From Flavobacteriaceae bacterium (GTDB lineage: Bacteria > Bacteroidota > Bacteroidia > Flavobacteriales > Flavobacteriaceae), in assembly GCA_947456955.1 (NCBI GenBank), contig CANGTQ010000001.1, forward strand, positions 348,538-412,537: 64,000 nt of DNA, written 5' to 3'. Below, piece by piece: positions 60,294 to 64,000 of the stretch (its first letter is position 1; the number at the start of each line of letters is the position of its first letter). The position numbers and the translations under genes are program-made. Below the pieces are notes generated by a model, which worked only from the letters and a program-made list of their open reading frames with translations, made no database searches and had not been told where the DNA came from.

Positions 60294-60302
60294 TTTTTTA
60301 AA

Positions 60303-61238
60303 TTATTGGTGAGTAACAAAATAATCATCAGACAATTTTTCACTTTGAGTATGCCTATAAGCTACTAAAATACCATCTTTAGCAATACTATAATCTACAC
60401 AACAACTATTGGAACTCATTAATTTCACTTTAGTCGCATCCATCCAATAATGACCAAAGAAAACAGGAATATGTTGATTTTCGTAGTAAAAATCATAATC
60501 GTGATTAAAATCAGAAATATCTTTATCAACCATGTGCTCAGGCAGCGAAGCAAAATCAACGCCGAAGAATGTTCGCTTTCTAGCTTGCCACCATTTAATC
60601 CGAGCTTCTGTTCTTGGTTCTGATCCATGATCTACATAGTGTAAAGCTTCAGGTAATTGAAGTTCTTTTCCTTTCAGTAAGATTTCAATAGACTTATATA
60701 AGTTGGAATCTGCATGAGCAGCTCTTAGACCAGTTTCATCTAATTTCTCTAAAGATGCGTTCTTTAAAACCTCGATAGCATTTTCTTCCCATTGTGCGTG
60801 AACTGCTCTAAAATTTTCGGACTCGAGTGCTATTGGTAATTGAGCCATCCAATCTAAATAACTGTCTAAATCCTTTCCTAAAAAGGCAGCATCTGTCTCT
60901 TTTACTTGATTCCTTTTAGCTTGACTTCTAAAAGTGTTTGCTTCTTTATCTTTATAATTTAATTCTAAAAAGTTTAACTCATGGTTTCCCATTAAAGCAA
61001 TCGCATTGCCTGTTTCTTGCATTTTTTTGACTAAGTCAACCGTATCAAATATTTTAGGTCCGCGGTCTATATAGTCACCTATAAATACAGGATATCGTTC
61101 TGGATGAGTATAGATTCCATCGTTATTAGTATAACCCATTTTATTAAACAATTGCACCAAAGCATCATAATGGCCGTGAATATCACCTATGAAATCAGGT
61201 TGTTTTCTTTGATTGTAATCAATAATTAATTTACTCAT
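60303..61238 (-). CDS. Calcineurin-like metallophosphoesterase
   Basis: DFIGDIHGHYDAL; VFIGDYIDRGPKIFDTVDLV; ALMGNHELNFLEL; FFGHYWM: complete phosphoesterase motif set. Confidence 0.92.
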   Translation of the reverse strand: MSKLIIDYNQRKQPDFIGDIHGHYDALVQLFNKMGYTNNDGIYTHPERYPVFIGDYIDRGPKIFDTVDLVKKMQETGNAIALMGNHELNFLELNYKDKEANTFRSQAKRNQVKETDAAFLGKDLDSYLDWMAQLPIALESENFRAVHAQWEENAIEVLKNASLEKLDETGLRAAHADSNLYKSIEILLKGKELQLPEALHYVDHGSEPRTEARIKWWQARKRTFFGVDFASLPEHMVDKDISDFNHDYDFYYENQHIPVFFGHYWMDATKVKLMSSNSCCVDYSIAKDGILVAYRHTQSEKLSDDYFVTHQ

Positions 61239-61243
61239 ATTTG

Positions 61244-61576
61244 TTATTTTACTTTTAATTCTTCTCTCATTATTCTTAAGGTATTAACGGTACATTTTTC
61301 GATTGCTGCATTTTCATCTGTATTTAGAAATTCAGTAATAAAAAAAGCTAAAAAGATACTAATGAACGTGTTTAATAGTAACCGGACTTCATTTTCTGTC
61401 TTGCTAAAATAATATATATTAACTAGCATCATGAAAATGAACAGAAAACCTCTAAAAAAGTTTCTTGAAAATAAGAAACTTAGAAATTTTGAAACTCTAA
61501 TAGAAATCAATAATTCTTCGTCAGTGTGGTTTTTGAATTGTTCTCGGATTGCTTTTGTTTCTTTTGATGTATCCAT
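61244..61576 (-). CDS. Two-TM hypothetical protein
   Basis: FLFIFMMLVNIYYF and LLNTFISIFLAFFITEF segments; 5-bp gap to the phosphoesterase gene. Confidence 0.6.
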   Translation of the reverse strand: MDTSKETKAIREQFKNHTDEELLISIRVSKFLSFLFSRNFFRGFLFIFMMLVNIYYFSKTENEVRLLLNTFISIFLAFFITEFLNTDENAAIEKCTVNTLRIMREELKVK

Positions 61577-61720
61577 AACATTAATTTTCAGAGTAATTAA
61601 AATGATAGTCAAATTGCTTATCGTATCTATTCTATTAACTATTGTAGCATCTTTTATTGATCCTAAAAAAGATTTTATAATTTTTCCATTTGAATAAAAA
61701 TCAAAACTATAAATAACATT

Positions 61721-62043
61721 TTATAAATTAAAACTGGTGTCTAAATTTCCGTAAGATTGGAAATCAAAAACATAAAATTTAATATAACTTCCTTCTGACC
61801 AATATTTATCATTATAATATTCATAATAAAGCGATTCATCACAAACTCTTTTTGCAGCATATTTAGATATTATAGTATCTCTTGTGGTAGTAAAAACCTG
61901 GACATTTTTCATACCTAAAACTCTTTGTTTTAGAGAAGTGATTTGTATTAAATCTAATGATTCAGTAAACTTTTCCTTCTTAAATTCCTTAGCATTTATA
62001 GCTAAGTCTAGAAATAGTAAAATAAAAAAGAGTTCTTTTTCAT
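61721..62043 (-). pseudogene. Frameshifted exported protein (frameshift in start-proximal A-tract)
   Basis: ATG AAAAAG frame hits TAG after 11 codons; the alternate frame reads ...KELFFILLFLDLAINAKEFKKEKFTESLDLIQITSLKQRVLGMKNVQVFTTTRDTIISKYAAKRVCDESLYYEYYNDKYW...FNL*. Confidence 0.6.
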
Positions 62044-62169
62044 ATTATTTATTTTTAGATTAGTTACTAAATCCAAATTTTAAAAAAGTAATTAATATCA
62101 ATATAACTGATCACTATTCAAAAATAATTTATTAAAATCCACTTGTCAAATATATGGCAGTACAAATAA

Positions 62170-62577
62170 ATGCAAATAACATGGGTGCTGTTATTTATAT
62201 TTGCTTCAGGGTCTTGTGAATCCATGATTCAGCTTATTATCTTTCCATCTATCCATTATTCTTTGAATGAAGTTGGGATTCTAATTGCAATTTATACTTT
62301 CTCGACTAGACTTATCATGTTTATAATAGTAGTATTAGGCTATTTTAGCGCTCAATTATTTGAGTTTAAAAATCAAGAAAAATACCTTGAAACAATTAGC
62401 GCTGCAATTATAGTGATTTGTGGAATTGGAATTTTTTTTTGGAGTGGTAAAAGTTTTTTAGAAGCAGAATCTTTGTACATCCGCCTGCCGGCAGACAAGT
62501 TTTCACCTCTTCTCCTCTATCCGCGCTACAAGCCTGCCAGCAGGCAGGACATATCGCTCCAAATGCAAAGCATTTAA
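62170..62577 (+). CDS. Membrane protein fragment whose 3' end runs into a repeat element
   Basis: TM segments, then SLYIRLPADKFSPLLLYPRYKPASRQDISLQMQSI encoded by palindromic repeat DNA. Confidence 0.4.
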   Translation: MQITWVLLFIFASGSCESMIQLIIFPSIHYSLNEVGILIAIYTFSTRLIMFIIVVLGYFSAQLFEFKNQEKYLETISAAIIVICGIGIFFWSGKSFLEAESLYIRLPADKFSPLLLYPRYKPASRQDISLQMQSI

Positions 62578-62620
62578 AAAATAAACACTCCGTGAAGTAA
62601 TCGGGGCTATAATCACAAAT
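62476..62620. repeat. Palindrome-rich intergenic repeat
   Basis: cgcctgccggcagac, gcctgccagcaggcagg, atccgcgctaca, aatcggggct; shares blocks with 36571-36640. Confidence 0.65.
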
Positions 62621-62690
62621 CCATTTATATCACATAAAAAAGCTCAAACTTATCATCAGGGCTTTCATTTATAACTCATAACTCAAATCA

Positions 62691-64000
62691 CTATCGCTTC
62701 ATCGCAAAGTGCGCCTTAAATTGTTTCATTACGCCGTTTTCATCTGCATAATCAACCGTAAACCAATAGTCGTCTGATGGCATAAGATAGCCGTTATACG
62801 TTCCGTCCCAACCTGCTCCTGTTGAACTGATTTGTTTCAATAGTTTGCCATAACGATCAAAGATGAAGATTTTAGCTCCCGGTTGTCCTACTAGTCCAAC
62901 AATGTTCCAAGTGTCGTGAATACCGTCTCCATTTGGAGTGAAGTAATAGGGATAGTCGATGATTTGAACATTTTCTATAATCAATTCCTCACAACTGTAG
63001 GCAATATCGCCTTTGCCATCCCAAACATGGATTACGTGGGTGCCAAAACTAACATTCTCAAATACATTACTCGTTTGTCGTGGCCCGTCATCTAGACTGT
63101 ATTGGTAATCCGGTGCTCCATATCCTTCAATAGTTACCGTAATAGTTTGCAAAGAACTAAAGGCGCTAGTTACTGTATATCCATCTGTTCCTACCGGAAT
63201 AACAGCTTGTCCAGATTGTACAACCGAGAAAGGTAGCGATGTAGTCTGACATGCCAACGGACTGTTGCTTGTTACCGTTACCGTATAGTCTCTAGTAGCT
63301 CCCGTCGGTGACGGTGTGTCAACAGTATAGCTTGGTCCCGTCGCTCCAGGTATTGGTGTGGTGGATGCTCCTTCAAACCACTGGAAATTATAGTTGCTCG
63401 GATTCGTTACACCGCTATTTAATGTCAGTGGTCTTTCCACTTGATCCGTTATAAAGTCAACACAGATTGTCGTTACATTGTTTGCTGTGTTAATAATAGG
63501 GTTCGGTTTACGCTCTACGGTGATGTTTATCGTGGTAATGGCATTACAAAAAGGAGTAATCAAATTACTGCTGTTCTCTACCTTTACCCAAATCGTATCC
63601 GTGTCCGCATCGGTTTGGTATGCTTGAGCTTCTGCCAATGTTAACGCATTGGTTCCTGCCTGCGCATCGGCTAAGCTGGTATAGTAACTCACTAAGAATA
63701 TGGTTGGGTCCTGTCCGTTTAATATTGCCGGTGCGTAAGTGGTTAAATCGATAAGTTCAACCCCATCATACGGATCAGCATAACTATCACATTGATTAAA
63801 CGTTTGTGATCCAGTAGCTGTGGCATACGGCTCTACTGCTAGCGGTAATACACCTGTGTTAACACAACCCGTAGTATTGTTAACTACTCTGATGTAAATA
63901 GTCTGTGCGTTTGGTGATGTTACATTGGTATAACTGTTTGGAAGCGGTGTCTCTCCTGCGTTAGTTAATGGATTAGCGCCTGCTGCCGTTAGATAATAAC
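62691..64000 (-). CDS. T9SS type B (gliding-motility-associated C-terminal) surface protein, truncated by window end
   Basis: C-terminal YPYYFTPNGDGIHDTWNIVGLVGQPGAKIFIFDRYGKLLKQISSTGAGWDGTYNGYLMPSDDYWFTVDY; frame open to base 64000. Confidence 0.92.
   Translation of the reverse strand, partial: YYLTAAGANPLTNAGETPLPNSYTNVTSPNAQTIYIRVVNNTTGCVNTGVLPLAVEPYATATGSQTFNQCDSYADPYDGVELIDLTTYAPAILNGQDPTIFLVSYYTSLADAQAGTNALTLAEAQAYQTDADTDTIWVKVENSSNLITPFCNAITTINITVERKPNPIINTANNVTTICVDFITDQVERPLTLNSGVTNPSNYNFQWFEGASTTPIPGATGPSYTVDTPSPTGATRDYTVTVTSNSPLACQTTSLPFSVVQSGQAVIPVGTDGYTVTSAFSSLQTITVTIEGYGAPDYQYSLDDGPRQTSNVFENVSFGTHVIHVWDGKGDIAYSCEELIIENVQIIDYPYYFTPNGDGIHDTWNIVGLVGQPGAKIFIFDRYGKLLKQISSTGAGWDGTYNGYLMPSDDYWFTVDYADENGVMKQFKAHFAMKR

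Overview
The window looks like a chromosomal segment from a flavobacterium. Supporting signs are the low G+C content, three T9SS sorting-domain proteins, the flavobacterial gene families, and an encoded CCA on tRNA-Pro. About 0-52 kb is mostly housekeeping sequence: NDH-2, OxyR, a carbonic anhydrase/SulP/SbtA-like inorganic-carbon cluster, icd, ilvE, kup, rsmB, trxB, tRNA-Pro(TGG), udk, the mutA/mutB methylmalonyl-CoA mutase pair, an ABC-F ATPase, a transaldolase, a dipeptide epimerase, and a probable small SRP RNA missing from the ORF track. At 50.5-52.3 kb a proton-pumping proteorhodopsin (DTE motif, Met at the spectral-tuning site) lies divergent to a blh-type beta-carotene dioxygenase. From about 52.3 to 62.6 kb is an accessory island with almost all genes on the minus strand. 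It begins with an eroded IS3-family remnant and ends in a palindrome-rich repeat. It carries a NADAR-domain protein, two tandem DUF4116-like paralogues, an unannotated HELGH metallopeptidase-like protein operonic with a metallophosphoesterase and a membrane protein, and at least three genes broken by in-frame stops or a poly-A frameshift. Other points of interest are a PETase-like secreted alpha/beta hydrolase with a T9SS tail, a CCGACAA x4 heptanucleotide tract inside mutB (with other 7/8-nt periodic tracts in nearby intergenic DNA), and a small-protein paralogue pair with a decayed third copy. All calls come from reading the sequence and ORF translations; no database search was possible.
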